Of a DNA stretch of 64,000 nucleotides, positions 9,059-18,070 are shown piece by piece. The stretch is from Nocardioides palaemonis (GTDB taxonomy: Bacteria; Actinomycetota; Actinomycetes; Propionibacteriales; Nocardioidaceae), in contig NZ_JAGVQR010000001.1 in assembly GCF_018275325.1 (NCBI RefSeq), positions 2,294,001 through 2,358,000 on the forward strand, in the 5' to 3' direction. Every line of letters begins with the position of its first letter. Position 1 is the first letter of the stretch. The notes beneath the pieces are model-generated. The model saw only the letters and a list, made by a program, of their open reading frames with translations, was not told the DNA's origin and made no database searches. The position numbers and the translations under genes were made by a program.

Positions 9059-10853
9059 ACCGGAAGGTGCTGCCCTGGCCGAGCTCGGAGGTCAGCCCCA
9101 GGGTGCCACCGTGGGACTCCGCGATCCGCTCGGCGATCGGCAGGCCGAGACCCGTGCCGGGGATCGACAGGGCGTTGGGGTTGGTCGAGCGGTGGAACGC
9201 CGAGAAGACGTGCTGCTGGTCGGCCGGCGAGATGCCGATGCCGGTGTCGGTGACCTCGACGCACACCTCGTCGTCCGTCACGGTCATCCGCACGTCGACG
9301 GTGCCGCCCTCGAGGGTGTACTTCACGGCGTTGTCGACCATGTTGTCGACGACGCGTGCGAGCTCCTCGGGATCGCCGAAGACGACGACCGGCCCGGGTG
9401 CGTCCGTGGTGAACGACAGCGCCACCCTCGCCTGGTCGGCGCGGATCGAGAGCAGGTCGACGCTGGCCTCGCACAGCTCGGCGAGGTCGACCGCCCGGCG
9501 CACCGTCTCGCGCCGCCCCTGCACCCGCGAGTAGTGCAGCAGGTTGGCGACGAGGTGGGCGAGCCGCTGCGCGTTGCGGGTGATCGCGTCGATCGAGCTC
9601 AGGTCGGGGTAGCGGTCGGCGACCAGCTCGGCGTGGCCCAGGATCGCGGTGAGCGGGGTCTTCAGCTCGTGGGAGATGGTGGCGATCAGCTCGCTGCGGT
9701 AGCGGGCCAGCTCGCGCAGCTCCTGCACCAGCCGCTGCTCGGCCTCCAGCACCCGCGACGCGCGCACGATCTGGCCCAGCAGCCGTCCGACCTCCAGCAG
9801 CGCGTCGGACTCTCCCGGGCTGAGCGCACGGGCCCGCTCCCCGAAGCAGACCACCGCGTAGCCCACGAGGTCGTCCTGCGAGACGAACGGGCAGATCACC
9901 GCCCGTCGGGCGCCGACGTCCCGCAGGACCTGCTGCAACGGCTTGCGGCCGGCGGGCAGGACCGTCGAGGCGACGTCGTCGACCGACACCTCCAGCAGGC
10001 CCGGCGGCTGCGCCAGCACCACCTGGCTGAGCAGGTCGGCCCGCAGCTCCGGCACCTCGTGCTCCGGCTCGAAGGGCAGCGGCGTGCCCGCCCCGAGATC
10101 GCGCCCCTGGGCGTCGATCGGGAAGGTCCGCACCCACACCTGCGAGGTGTGCAGGCACTCGTCGATCGCCGCGACCGCGACCGTGAGGGCCTGACCGAGC
10201 GCAGGTTGCGTCGCAGCACCCGCCACCGACGTCAGCATCCGGTCGAGCCGGACCCGCTCGGTGAGCCGCTCGCGCTCGCGGGCGTTGGACAGCGCGACGC
10301 CGGCCTGCACGACGAACATCTCCAGCAGCTCACGGTCGGCCTCGCTGGGCATCCGGTTGTCGCGCGGCAGGTCCACCGCCATGTTGCCGAGCAGCTCGCC
10401 GCTCGCGGAGAAGAGCGGGGCGTAGAGCGCGTGCTGCGGGTGCCAGGCGTCGGGGTCGTCGTCCGGCGCCTCGAGGTCGGGGATCCACGCGGCGCGCAGC
10501 CGCTCCTCCGACATGCGCCCGGCCGGCACGAAGCGCAGGATCCCCCACTGGTCGGCCTGGCGGAACTCGTCGAGGATCTGGTCGGCGGGGGTGCGCCGGT
10601 CGAGGATCTCGCGGACCACGTCGGCCGGGCCGGCGACGTTGGTCATCACGAGGGTGTCGCCGTCGAGGCGCGCGATCGCGGCGACGCCGTAGCCGAGCAC
10701 GTCGACCACGCCGTGCGCGATCTCCTCGAGGATCACCTCGGTGTCGGTCGAGGAGTTGACGCGCCGCATCAGCTCGGCGAGCCGGCTCAGCGCGCCCTCG
10801 GTGTGCGCCACCACGTCCTCCTCCCCCACATCCTGCTCCAGGTCGTGCTCCAC
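9018..10853 (-). CDS. GAF-GAF sensor histidine kinase
   Basis: About 611 aa and apparently soluble. Two GAF-like sensor regions occupy roughly residues 10-180 and 190-360. A HisKA domain with H-box ATISHELKTPLTAI (His near 395) and a HATPase domain (VDNMVDNAVKYTLEGG, DTGIGISP, GTGLGLPIAERI) follow. The start is uncertain. GTG 10853 is given, but GTG 10811 sits just behind a very strong GGGGGAGGAGG and would shorten the protein by 14 residues; the longer frame back to 10949 would run into the RNase J gene. No response regulator is adjacent. Its placement next to the cytochrome bd genes suggests a redox or energy signal, but that is only positional. Confidence 0.88.
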   Translation of the reverse strand: MEHDLEQDVGEEDVVAHTEGALSRLAELMRRVNSSTDTEVILEEIAHGVVDVLGYGVAAIARLDGDTLVMTNVAGPADVVREILDRRTPADQILDEFRQADQWGILRFVPAGRMSEERLRAAWIPDLEAPDDDPDAWHPQHALYAPLFSASGELLGNMAVDLPRDNRMPSEADRELLEMFVVQAGVALSNARERERLTERVRLDRMLTSVAGAATQPALGQALTVAVAAIDECLHTSQVWVRTFPIDAQGRDLGAGTPLPFEPEHEVPELRADLLSQVVLAQPPGLLEVSVDDVASTVLPAGRKPLQQVLRDVGARRAVICPFVSQDDLVGYAVVCFGERARALSPGESDALLEVGRLLGQIVRASRVLEAEQRLVQELRELARYRSELIATISHELKTPLTAILGHAELVADRYPDLSSIDAITRNAQRLAHLVANLLHYSRVQGRRETVRRAVDLAELCEASVDLLSIRADQARVALSFTTDAPGPVVVFGDPEELARVVDNMVDNAVKYTLEGGTVDVRMTVTDDEVCVEVTDTGIGISPADQQHVFSAFHRSTNPNALSIPGTGLGLPIAERIAESHGGTLGLTSELGQGSTFRFTLPLRTARDATD

Positions 10854-10888
10854 GCGTCCACCGCCGACCGCGGTGCCCGTCGGCCGGG

Positions 10889-12574
10889 TCAGGCCTCGAT
10901 CACCACAGGGATGATCATGGGCCTGCGACGGTGCGCACGGTTGACCCATCGGCCCACGACACGCCGGACGGTCTGCTGGAGCTGGTGCGCGTCGCTCGTC
11001 CCGTCCGCGATCGCCGCGTCGATCGCGTCGATGATCGGCTGGCGGATCTCCTCGAACGTCGTCTCGTCCTCGGCGAAGCCGCGGGCGTGGATCTCCGGCC
11101 CGGACACGACCTTGCCGGTCACCGAGTCGACCACCACGATCACGGAGAGGAAGCCCTCCTCGCCGAGGATCCGCCGGTCCTTCATCGATGCCTCGGACAC
11201 CTCGCCGATGGTGGTGCCGTCGACGAAGACGTAGCCCACCTCGACCTTGCCGGCCACCCGAGCGACGCCGTCGACGAGGTCGACGACCACGCCGTCCTCG
11301 GCGAGCACGACGTTCTCCACGCCGGTCGCGCGTGCGAGGTCGGCGTTGGCCCGCATGTGCCGGAACTCGCCGTGGACCGGCATCACGTTGCGCGGCTTGA
11401 CGATGTTGTAGCAGTAGAGCAGCTCGCCCGCGCTGGCGTGGCCCGAGACGTGCACGAGCGCGTTGCCCTTGTGCACGACGTTCGCCCCGAGGCGCGAGAG
11501 CCCGTTGATCACCCGGTAGACGGCGTTCTCGTTGCCCGGGATCAGCGAGCTGGCGAGGATGACGGTGTCGCCCTCCTCGAGGTGCACGAAGTTGTGGCTG
11601 CGCTGGGCGATCCGGCTCAGCGCCGACATCGGCTCGCCCTGCGAGCCGGTGGAGATGAGCACCTGCTTGTGCGGCGGCAGGTCGGCGAGGTCCTTGGCGT
11701 CGACCATCACGCCGGGCGGGACCGTGAGGTAGCCGAGCTCCTGGGCGATGGCCATGTTGCGCACCATCGAGCGGCCGACGTAGCCGACCTTGCGGCCGTG
11801 GGCCACGGCCGCGTCGAGCACCTGCTGGACGCGGTGCACGTGGGAGGCGAAGCAGGCCACGATGATCCGCTGGTCGCTCTTGGCGAAGACCCGCTCGAGC
11901 ACCGGCGAGATGTCCTTCTCGGCGGTGGTGAAGCCGGGCACCTCGGCGTTGGTCGAGTCGGTGAGGAACAGGTCGACGCCCTCGTCGCCGAGGCGGGCGA
12001 ACTCGTTGAGGTCGGTGATCCGCCCGTCGAGCGGGAGCTGGTCCATCTTGAAGTCGCCGGTGTGCAGCACGACGCCGGCCGCGGTGCGGATGACGACCGC
12101 GAGCGCGTCGGGGATCGAGTGGTTGACGGCGACGAACTCGAGCACGAACGGCCCGAAGGTGATCGTCTGGCCCTCGGCGACCTCGTACTGCGCGGTCTCC
12201 TTCAGGCGGTGCTCGCGCAGCTTGGAGCCGAGCAGCGCCAGGGTCAGCTTGGAGCCGACGAGCGGGATGTCGCCGCGCTCGCGCAGGAGGTACGGCGTGG
12301 CGCCGATGTGGTCCTCGTGGCCGTGCGTCAGCACCAGCGCCTCGACCGCGTCGAGGCGGTCCCGGATCGGCTCGAAGTCGGGGAGGATGAGGTCGACGCC
12401 GGGGTGGTGGTCCTCGGGGAACAGCACGCCGCAGTCGACCAGCAGCAGCCGGCCCTCGTGCTCGAACGCGGTCATGTTGCGACCGACCTCGCCGAGCCCG
12501 CCGAGCGGGATGACCCGGAGGCCTCCTGCGGCGAGGGGGGCGGGCGCGCTCAGGTCGGGGTGGGGATGGCTCAA
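10889..12574 (-). CDS. rnj: Ribonuclease J
   Basis: A 561-aa metallo-beta-lactamase/beta-CASP nuclease acting as 5'-3' exo- and endoribonuclease in mRNA decay and rRNA maturation. The zinc motif HGHEDHIG lies near residue 87. The beta-CASP motifs HVSGHAS and PVHGEFRHM are present, as is a C-terminal multimerisation region. Length is typical. It lies 24 nt downstream of dapA on the same strand, the conserved actinobacterial dapA-rnj order. Confidence 0.96.
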   Translation of the reverse strand: MSHPHPDLSAPAPLAAGGLRVIPLGGLGEVGRNMTAFEHEGRLLLVDCGVLFPEDHHPGVDLILPDFEPIRDRLDAVEALVLTHGHEDHIGATPYLLRERGDIPLVGSKLTLALLGSKLREHRLKETAQYEVAEGQTITFGPFVLEFVAVNHSIPDALAVVIRTAAGVVLHTGDFKMDQLPLDGRITDLNEFARLGDEGVDLFLTDSTNAEVPGFTTAEKDISPVLERVFAKSDQRIIVACFASHVHRVQQVLDAAVAHGRKVGYVGRSMVRNMAIAQELGYLTVPPGVMVDAKDLADLPPHKQVLISTGSQGEPMSALSRIAQRSHNFVHLEEGDTVILASSLIPGNENAVYRVINGLSRLGANVVHKGNALVHVSGHASAGELLYCYNIVKPRNVMPVHGEFRHMRANADLARATGVENVVLAEDGVVVDLVDGVARVAGKVEVGYVFVDGTTIGEVSEASMKDRRILGEEGFLSVIVVVDSVTGKVVSGPEIHARGFAEDETTFEEIRQPIIDAIDAAIADGTSDAHQLQQTVRRVVGRWVNRAHRRRPMIIPVVIEA

Positions 12575-12598
12575 GGGAATCCTTCGTTCGGGTGTCGT

Positions 12599-13486
12599 TC
12601 AGATCAGGCCGGCGGCGGCGAGGCCGGCGCGCAGCGCCGCCACCTCGTCGTCGTCCAGGGCGACCAGCGGGCCGCGGACGCGGCGGTTGTCGAGCACGCC
12701 GAGCAGCTCGAGGGCTGCCTTCGCGGTCGTCGCTCCGTAGTTGGGGACGCCCATCACGGCGTCGAAGGCGGGCACCAGCGAGGTGTGGACCCGCAGCGCC
12801 TCGGCGTGGTCACCGCGCACCCAGGCGTCGATCATCGCGGCGAGCCGGTCACCGGCGGCGTGGGCCACCACGGAGACCAGGCCGACACCGCCGTAGGCGA
12901 GGTAGCCGAGGGTGTTGGCGTCGTCGCCGGAGTAGACGGCGTAGCCGAGGTCGACGAGCTGGGCGGTGCGCGCCAGCAGGCCGGACGCCTCCTTGACCGC
13001 GGTGACGTGATCGTAGCGCCGCATCGCCTCGTAGGTGTCGAGCTCGATCAGCGTCGCGGTGCGCCCGGGGACGTCGTAGAGCATCACCGGCAGGTCGGTG
13101 GCCTCGACGACCGACGAGAAGTGGTGGCGCAGGCCGACCTGGCCGGGCTTGTTGTAGTAGGGGCTGACCAGCAGCACGCCGTCGGCTCCGGTCTTCGCCG
13201 CCTGCTGCGCGAGCTCGACGGAGTGGGCGGTGGAGTTGGTGCCGACGCCGGCGACCACCACGGCACGGTCGCCGACCGCGTCCTTGACCGCGCGCAGGAT
13301 CTCGCCGTCCTCCGCCACCGAGGTCGTCGGGCTCTCGCCCGTCGTCCCGCTCACGACGACCCCGTCGTTGCCGTGGTCGACCAGGTGGACGGCGATCCGC
13401 GCGGTCGCCTCGAGGTCGACCGTGCCGTCCTCGTGGAACGCGGTGGCCATCGCGGTCAGGAGGCGACCGAACGGGACGTTGCTCAT
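12599..13486 (-). CDS. dapA: 4-hydroxy-tetrahydrodipicolinate synthase
   Basis: A 295-aa enzyme that condenses pyruvate with aspartate semialdehyde in the lysine/diaminopimelate pathway. The signature SGTTGESPT, the tyrosine in MLYDVPGR and the Schiff-base lysine in VTAVKEASG are all visible. The start MSNVPFGRLLTAM at 13486 matches the family N-terminus; the longer frame upstream runs into the divergent TfoX gene and is rejected. It probably shares a transcript with rnj. Confidence 0.96.
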   Translation of the reverse strand: MSNVPFGRLLTAMATAFHEDGTVDLEATARIAVHLVDHGNDGVVVSGTTGESPTTSVAEDGEILRAVKDAVGDRAVVVAGVGTNSTAHSVELAQQAAKTGADGVLLVSPYYNKPGQVGLRHHFSSVVEATDLPVMLYDVPGRTATLIELDTYEAMRRYDHVTAVKEASGLLARTAQLVDLGYAVYSGDDANTLGYLAYGGVGLVSVVAHAAGDRLAAMIDAWVRGDHAEALRVHTSLVPAFDAVMGVPNYGATTAKAALELLGVLDNRRVRGPLVALDDDEVAALRAGLAAAGLI

Positions 13487-13546
13487 GGGGCGAGGGTATC
13501 GCTCCTCGTCCCGCTGGATGTCGGCGGCGAGCCGCATACTCGTGAC

Positions 13547-13888
13547 ATGGCCTACGACGAGGCGCTGGCGGCGCGGCTGCACGACCTGCTCGACGGCGAG
13601 CCCGGCGTCACCTCGCGCCGCATGTTCGGCGGGATCGGTTACATGGTCGACGGCAACATCGCCGTCGCGGCGGCGAGCAGCGGCGCGCTGATGGTCCGGG
13701 TCGACCGCGACGACGGCGCCGCGTGGATCGACGGCGACGTGGTCAATCCGATGGAGATGGGCGGGCGGACGATGGCAGGCTGGCTGCTCGTGGCGTCCAC
13801 GGTCCTCGCCGACGACGCCGCGCTGAGCACGTGGGTGGGCCGCGGAGTCGCGTTCGCCCGCACGCTCCCGCCCAAGCCGTCGCCCTGA
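13547..13888 (+). CDS. TfoX N-terminal domain protein
   Basis: 113 aa, matching the TfoX/Sxy N-terminal domain: VTSRRMFGGIGYMVDGNIA is the characteristic RxMFGG core. Family members are short stand-alone proteins in actinobacteria with no settled function; a role in DNA uptake cannot be assumed. It is divergent from dapA and 11 nt upstream of the next gene, so probably co-transcribed with it. Confidence 0.85.
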   Translation: MAYDEALAARLHDLLDGEPGVTSRRMFGGIGYMVDGNIAVAAASSGALMVRVDRDDGAAWIDGDVVNPMEMGGRTMAGWLLVASTVLADDAALSTWVGRGVAFARTLPPKPSP

Positions 13889-13899
13889 CAGGAGCCTGC

Positions 13900-14694
13900 G
13901 TGCCGCGCCTCGCCCTCCACCTCCCCGCCTGGCTCACCGCCGAGGACCGGTCCACCCTCGAGGCGCTGGCCGCGCGCAACGAGGCCGACCACGGCGACGG
14001 GCTGCTCGGCCTCGTGCTCAGCGGGTCCGCCGGTCGTGCGTACGCCACCGAGCACTCTGACCTCGACGTGGCGGTCGTCCTCACCGACGACGCGGCGGCC
14101 GGCCGCTCGACGACGCACTCCCCCGAGGTCGACGAGGCGGTCGACGCCTGGTCGGAGCTCTGCGAGCTGCCGCCCTTCGGGTCGCCGGGCTGGTGGTTCC
14201 GCTGGTCCTACGCCTGGGCGCCGGTGCTGCTCGACCGCACCGGCGGCGAGCTCACCGCGGCGGTGCGGCGCCAGGCGACGCTGGACCCCGCCGAGGTCGA
14301 CGCGGTGCTGATCGAGCACGACCGCCTCGACGGCTGGCTGAACTTCGCCTACCGCGCGCTGAAGAACGACCGCGACGGCCGCCCGCTGGAGACGCGGCTC
14401 GACGCAGCCGAGTCGGTGGCGTGGCTGCTCGACGTGGTGTTCGCGCTCGCCGGACGGGTGCGGCCCTACAACAAGTACCTCCCCTGGGAGCTGCGCACCC
14501 ACCCGCTCGACGCCTGGCCGGCCGACGACCTGCTGGCGCTGGTCACCCGGATGCTCGACGGCGACGTGTCGGCGCTGCGGGAGGTCTTCCCCCGGGTGCG
14601 TGCGGAGTGCGCCGCCCACGACGCGCGCCGCGGTCACGACCGCACGACCGCGATGATCGAGGGCTGGGGCACCGAGCTGCGGCTGTTCGCCTGA
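13900..14694 (+). CDS. Nucleotidyltransferase-domain protein
   Basis: 264 aa. The N-terminus has the polymerase-beta-like nucleotidyltransferase motif: GSAGRAYATEHSDLDVAVVL holds GS and the metal-binding DxD at about residues 47-66. The C-terminal helical part is of the kind found in stand-alone and aminoglycoside-type nucleotidyltransferases, but the substrate is unknown. GTG 13900 is chosen because AGGAG sits 5 nt upstream. The gene ends 4 nt from the convergent metalloprotease gene. Confidence 0.8.
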   Translation: MPRLALHLPAWLTAEDRSTLEALAARNEADHGDGLLGLVLSGSAGRAYATEHSDLDVAVVLTDDAAAGRSTTHSPEVDEAVDAWSELCELPPFGSPGWWFRWSYAWAPVLLDRTGGELTAAVRRQATLDPAEVDAVLIEHDRLDGWLNFAYRALKNDRDGRPLETRLDAAESVAWLLDVVFALAGRVRPYNKYLPWELRTHPLDAWPADDLLALVTRMLDGDVSALREVFPRVRAECAAHDARRGHDRTTAMIEGWGTELRLFA

Positions 14695-14698
14695 CCGG

Positions 14699-16480
14699 TC
14701 AGCGCACCCGGATCCGGAACCGCTGCCGCAGCGTGGAGCCGTCCTCGCCGCTGAGCTGGACCGTGACGCGACGGGTACGGGTGCCCTCGAGCCGCCCGGT
14801 GAGGACCACGCGGCTGCCGCGGACCCGCCAGCGCAGTCCGCGCGGGAGGCGCCACCCCACCCGCGCCTCGACGACCGGGCCGGAGAAGGCGATCTCGGCG
14901 CGGTAGCGCGCTCCGGTGCGCGCGGCCGGCAGGCGCGTGGTCAGGAACGTGACAGGTGCCGCCCGCCCACCCGTGGAAGGCGTCACGGGCGTGGTGGTCG
15001 GGCTGGGCGCGCTGGTCGGGGCCGGCGTGGTGGGCGGCGTGGTGGGCGGCGTGGTGGGCGGCGGCGTCAGCGCGCCGGGGTCGCCGGAGGTGGTGAGCGT
15101 GACCGTGTAGGCACCGAGTGAGCCGTAGTCGCTGTAGCCCCCGGGCGCTGCCGGGTCGCCGTGGGAGGTGCCGTCGACGACCGCGGTGTAGCGCGCGGGC
15201 GTGTCCGGGAGGTCGGCGGTCCACGTCGCGTCGAGCGATGCGTCGGTGGCGCTCGGGGCGGTGGGGTCGACGGTGGCGACGAGGTGTCCCTGCGCGTCGA
15301 GGACGGTGAGCAGGACGTCGAGGTCCGAGACGCCGGGTGGTCCGGTGACCGCGAGGGTCGTCGGTCCGGCCGCGGTGAAGCCGAACGCGTCGGCGTCGCT
15401 GCGCGAGGTGACCAGGCCGGGGACCGTGACGCCGGCGGTGAGCGCGGTCGCCGTGGCGGCGGTGGCGCCGTGGTCGTCGGGCAGCGTGGGGGCGATCCGC
15501 GCGATCATCGCCACGTCGTCCTCGGTCGTGCTCGCTCCGGCGTACTCGCCCTGCGACCACTGCGAGGCGCGGCGGTTGTAGGACGCTCCCATGATCGGGC
15601 CCCAGCCGTTGGCCCCGGTGTAGTAGCCGGCCGTCGCGGTGCCGTCGTGCGAGAGGCCGAAGGTGTGGCCCGCCTCGTGGCTGATCACCTGGCCGACGTT
15701 GTAGCCGCCCGTGCCCGAGCCGTCGGTGAAGACCCAGCCGGGCTGGTAGGCCGCGTTGCGCACGGTGGCGAACACCCCGACGTAGGCCTTGCCGCCGCAG
15801 CCGCAGCCGGCGCCGACCTGGTTGGTGGAGGTGATGACGACCGGCATGCCGTAGGTCGGGTCCGCGGTGCTCGTGCGGGTGAGCGCGTCGGCGCTCGGGA
15901 CCTGCGTGGTGACGTTCACGTCGAACGGTGCGTAGTCCTCCGCGACGCTGCGCCAGGCGAGGTAGATCTGCGCCCGCTCGACCTCGCTGAACGAGGTGGT
16001 GTCGTCGTCGACCGAGTAGGGAGGTGACGCGATGGCGGCGCCGCCGGCCCACGCCGTGCCGGTGCGGGTGTCACCGTCGAAGTCGAGGTAGAGGGTGCGC
16101 GGCGAGGACGGGCGCGAGGACAGCGCGAACACGTCGTCGGGGACCGTCACGCCCACGGCGGGATCGGCCGCCACCTGCTGGGCGGCGGGAACGGCGTGGT
16201 CGACGACGAACACGCCGCCGCACGCGTCGGCGTGCGCGGTGCCGTCCTCGGCGAGGTGGCGCAGCGTCGAGCGGTCGAGGCCGCTCGCGGCCCGCACGGC
16301 CGCGAGCTCCCCGGAGCCGTCGATGGCCTGCGCGAGCGGGACCGACCCGCCGGTGCCGGCGCACGACCCCGGCTCGCGTGCCTGGGACGTCGGTGCCCCC
16401 GCGAGACCGGCCAGCGCCAGCGCGCCACCGAGTGCCGCCACCACGAGGGCGCGGGCGGGTGAGGTCGGGGCTGCAGGCAC
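14699..16480 (-). CDS. Secreted zinc metalloprotease (metzincin type) with Ig-like C-terminus
   Basis: 593 aa. A Sec signal peptide (residues 1-35, ending near TSQA) is followed by a region of about 100 residues that may be a propeptide. The catalytic domain has HEAGHTFGLSHDG (about residues 268-280), with three zinc His, and a downstream Met-turn candidate PIMGASY. After it come a beta-sandwich domain similar to bacterial pre-peptidase C-terminal domains (GVTVPGLVTSRSDADAFGF), a Thr/Pro linker built from 12-nt DNA repeats, and an Ig-like module. A GC-motif CGCGG may form a disulfide. It is likely an extracellular protease; the substrate is unknown. Confidence 0.87.
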   Translation of the reverse strand: MPAAPTSPARALVVAALGGALALAGLAGAPTSQAREPGSCAGTGGSVPLAQAIDGSGELAAVRAASGLDRSTLRHLAEDGTAHADACGGVFVVDHAVPAAQQVAADPAVGVTVPDDVFALSSRPSSPRTLYLDFDGDTRTGTAWAGGAAIASPPYSVDDDTTSFSEVERAQIYLAWRSVAEDYAPFDVNVTTQVPSADALTRTSTADPTYGMPVVITSTNQVGAGCGCGGKAYVGVFATVRNAAYQPGWVFTDGSGTGGYNVGQVISHEAGHTFGLSHDGTATAGYYTGANGWGPIMGASYNRRASQWSQGEYAGASTTEDDVAMIARIAPTLPDDHGATAATATALTAGVTVPGLVTSRSDADAFGFTAAGPTTLAVTGPPGVSDLDVLLTVLDAQGHLVATVDPTAPSATDASLDATWTADLPDTPARYTAVVDGTSHGDPAAPGGYSDYGSLGAYTVTLTTSGDPGALTPPPTTPPTTPPTTPAPTSAPSPTTTPVTPSTGGRAAPVTFLTTRLPAARTGARYRAEIAFSGPVVEARVGWRLPRGLRWRVRGSRVVLTGRLEGTRTRRVTVQLSGEDGSTLRQRFRIRVR

Positions 16481-16575
16481 GGGGGTTCCTCGCGAACGGG
16501 TCTGGCCGGGGCGGTCAGGCCTTTCCTATCGGCCGCAGATCCACGTCCTGAGCACCGCGCGTCAACACGCGGTCC

Positions 16576-16986
16576 TCAGACCCCCAGGGTGCTCCGGATC
16601 ACCGGGAGCACGTGGTGCTCCAGCATCGGCGCGAGGTCGTCGGGGTGGCCGACGAGCGGCGTCCAGCGCACCTCGGCGATCTCCGCGGACGCCACGGGGT
16701 CGGCGTCGGTCTCGATCCAGAAGACCGTCGAGTGCAGCGTGTGGCCCGGCTCGTTCGCGGCCTCCGACAGGAACTCGCCGAGCAGGGTGGCGTCCTCGAC
16801 GCGCACCCCGACCTCCTCGAACGTCTCGCGCAGCGCGGCGTCGCGCGGGCTCTCCCCCGGCTCGAGCTTGCCGCCGACCAGCATGAAGCGCTGTGTGCCG
16901 CGCTTGCGCACGGTGAGGACGTGCCCGTCGCGGACGAGCGCGACGGCGGCGACGACGATGTGGCGGTCGCGGGGCTCCTCGGGCAC
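16576..16986 (-). CDS. NUDIX hydrolase
   Basis: 136 aa with a complete NUDIX box: GGKLEPGES then REtFEEVGV fits GX5EX7REUXEEXGU. It hydrolyses a nucleoside diphosphate linked to some moiety; the segment VRKRGTQRFMLVGGKLE resembles the MutT/8-oxo-dGTP branch but does not prove it. GTG 16986 (VPEEPRDRH) fits the family N-terminus better than the more distal start at 17028. Confidence 0.85.
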   Translation of the reverse strand: MPEEPRDRHIVVAAVALVRDGHVLTVRKRGTQRFMLVGGKLEPGESPRDAALRETFEEVGVRVEDATLLGEFLSEAANEPGHTLHSTVFWIETDADPVASAEIAEVRWTPLVGHPDDLAPMLEHHVLPVIRSTLGV

Positions 16987-17127
16987 GGCGCCAGCGTGCC
17001 ACGCCCCGCCCGGACGCCACGCAGCCACCCTGACCGGGGCTTACCCGGCGGGTGGCTGCGTGGTCACGCTCGCTGGCCCGTCAGCCGCCTCTCGGCGAAC
17101 GGCCGCTCGTAGCGGCAAATGGTGAGG

Positions 17128-17178
17128 CCCGGGGGCATGATGCGGTGCCAGCTGTCCGTCATAACGACACCCGGGGGC
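17128..17178. repeat. Direct repeat in the NUDIX-gntR intergenic region
   Basis: CCCGGGGGC occurs at 17128-17136 and 17170-17178, 42 nt apart, flanking a less GC-rich segment with TGTC-N9-GACA at 17153-17169. The 249-nt stretch 16987-17235 has no gene. It could hold the NUDIX promoter and an operator. Confidence 0.35.
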
Positions 17179-17235
17179 GCGAACATTCCCCGCCGCGCGT
17201 GGTCCCGCTCACGTCAGCCGCCCGTCGGCCGCCCG

Positions 17236-17595
17236 TCAACCGCGGAGGGCCCGGCGCACGGCGTCGAGCGCGGCGGTGTCGTCGATCCCCAGCGCCCGCA
17301 CGGTGGCGACGTACGCCGCCGCGGCCTCGCGGACCGAGCGCTCCACGCCCCGACCGGTGACGAAGGTGCCGGCACGCCCGCGCGTCTCGACGACCCCGAG
17401 CGCCTCGAGCTCCTTGTAGGCGCGGGCGACCGTGTTGGCCGCGAGGCCCAGCGAGGTCGCCAGGGCGCGCACCGGGGGCAGCCGGTGGCCCGGGACGAGG
17501 GTGCCGTCGTCGACCTGGGCGCGGATGCCGTCACGCACCTGCTCGAACGGCGCGGTGCCGGAGGTGTCGTCGACGACGAGTCGCAGCTCAGGCAC
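17236..17595 (-). CDS. GntR-family regulator (YtrA-like short form)
   Basis: 119 aa. The GntR winged helix is at residues about 12-80: FEQVRDGIRAQVDDGTLVPG, then LPPVRALATSLGLAANTVARAY, the recognition helix. A short C-terminal helical tail without a ligand-binding domain marks the YtrA subfamily, which often controls ABC transporters. Here it overlaps the end of folA by 8 nt on the same strand, so it is translated with thyA-folA, an uncommon partner set. The target is unknown. Confidence 0.87.
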   Translation of the reverse strand: MPELRLVVDDTSGTAPFEQVRDGIRAQVDDGTLVPGHRLPPVRALATSLGLAANTVARAYKELEALGVVETRGRAGTFVTGRGVERSVREAAAAYVATVRALGIDDTAALDAVRRALRG

Positions 17596-18070
17596 GCTCC
17601 CACCACACCCACGCGCAGCCCGGGCCCCTCTCGCGGCGGGTCTCGCGCCACTCGGCGACGTCGAACGCGGGGTAGAAGGCGTCGCCGGGCACGTCGAGGT
17701 CGACCTCGGTGAGCACCTGGTGGGTCAGCAGCGGCATCGCCTCGGCGTAGACCTGCGCTCCCCCGGCCACGACGACGTCGGCGGCGGGGTCGGTCAGCGC
17801 CATCGCCTCGTCGAGGGAGTGGGCGACCTCGACACCGTCGACCGCCCAGTCGTGGTTGCGGGTCACGACGATCGTGCGCCGCCCCGGGAGCGGCCGGCCG
17901 ATCGAGTCGTAGGTCAGGCGCCCCATCACCATCGTGAGGCCCATGGTCTCCCGCTTGAAGTGCGCGAAGTCCTCCGGGATGTGCCACGGGATGCGGCCGT
18001 GGTCGCCGATCACGCGGTGGCGCGCGTAGGCCGCGACCGCGACGACGCGGCGCGCCGGCTCAGACGGCAA
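17588..18070 (-). CDS. folA: Dihydrofolate reductase
   Basis: About 160 aa; regenerates tetrahydrofolate from the dihydrofolate made by ThyA. Motifs: [20 protein letters not shown] (substrate site with the acidic residue), [18 protein letters not shown] and [14 protein letters not shown] for NADPH. No ATG or GTG is placed correctly; the best start is TTG 18070, which overlaps the thyA stop and is preceded by AAGG. This start is inference. It lies between thyA and gntR in one operon. Confidence 0.92.
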   Translation of the reverse strand: MPSEPARRVVAVAAYARHRVIGDHGRIPWHIPEDFAHFKRETMGLTMVMGRLTYDSIGRPLPGRRTIVVTRNHDWAVDGVEVAHSLDEAMALTDPAADVVVAGGAQVYAEAMPLLTHQVLTEVDLDVPGDAFYPAFDVAEWRETRRERGPGCAWVWWERA

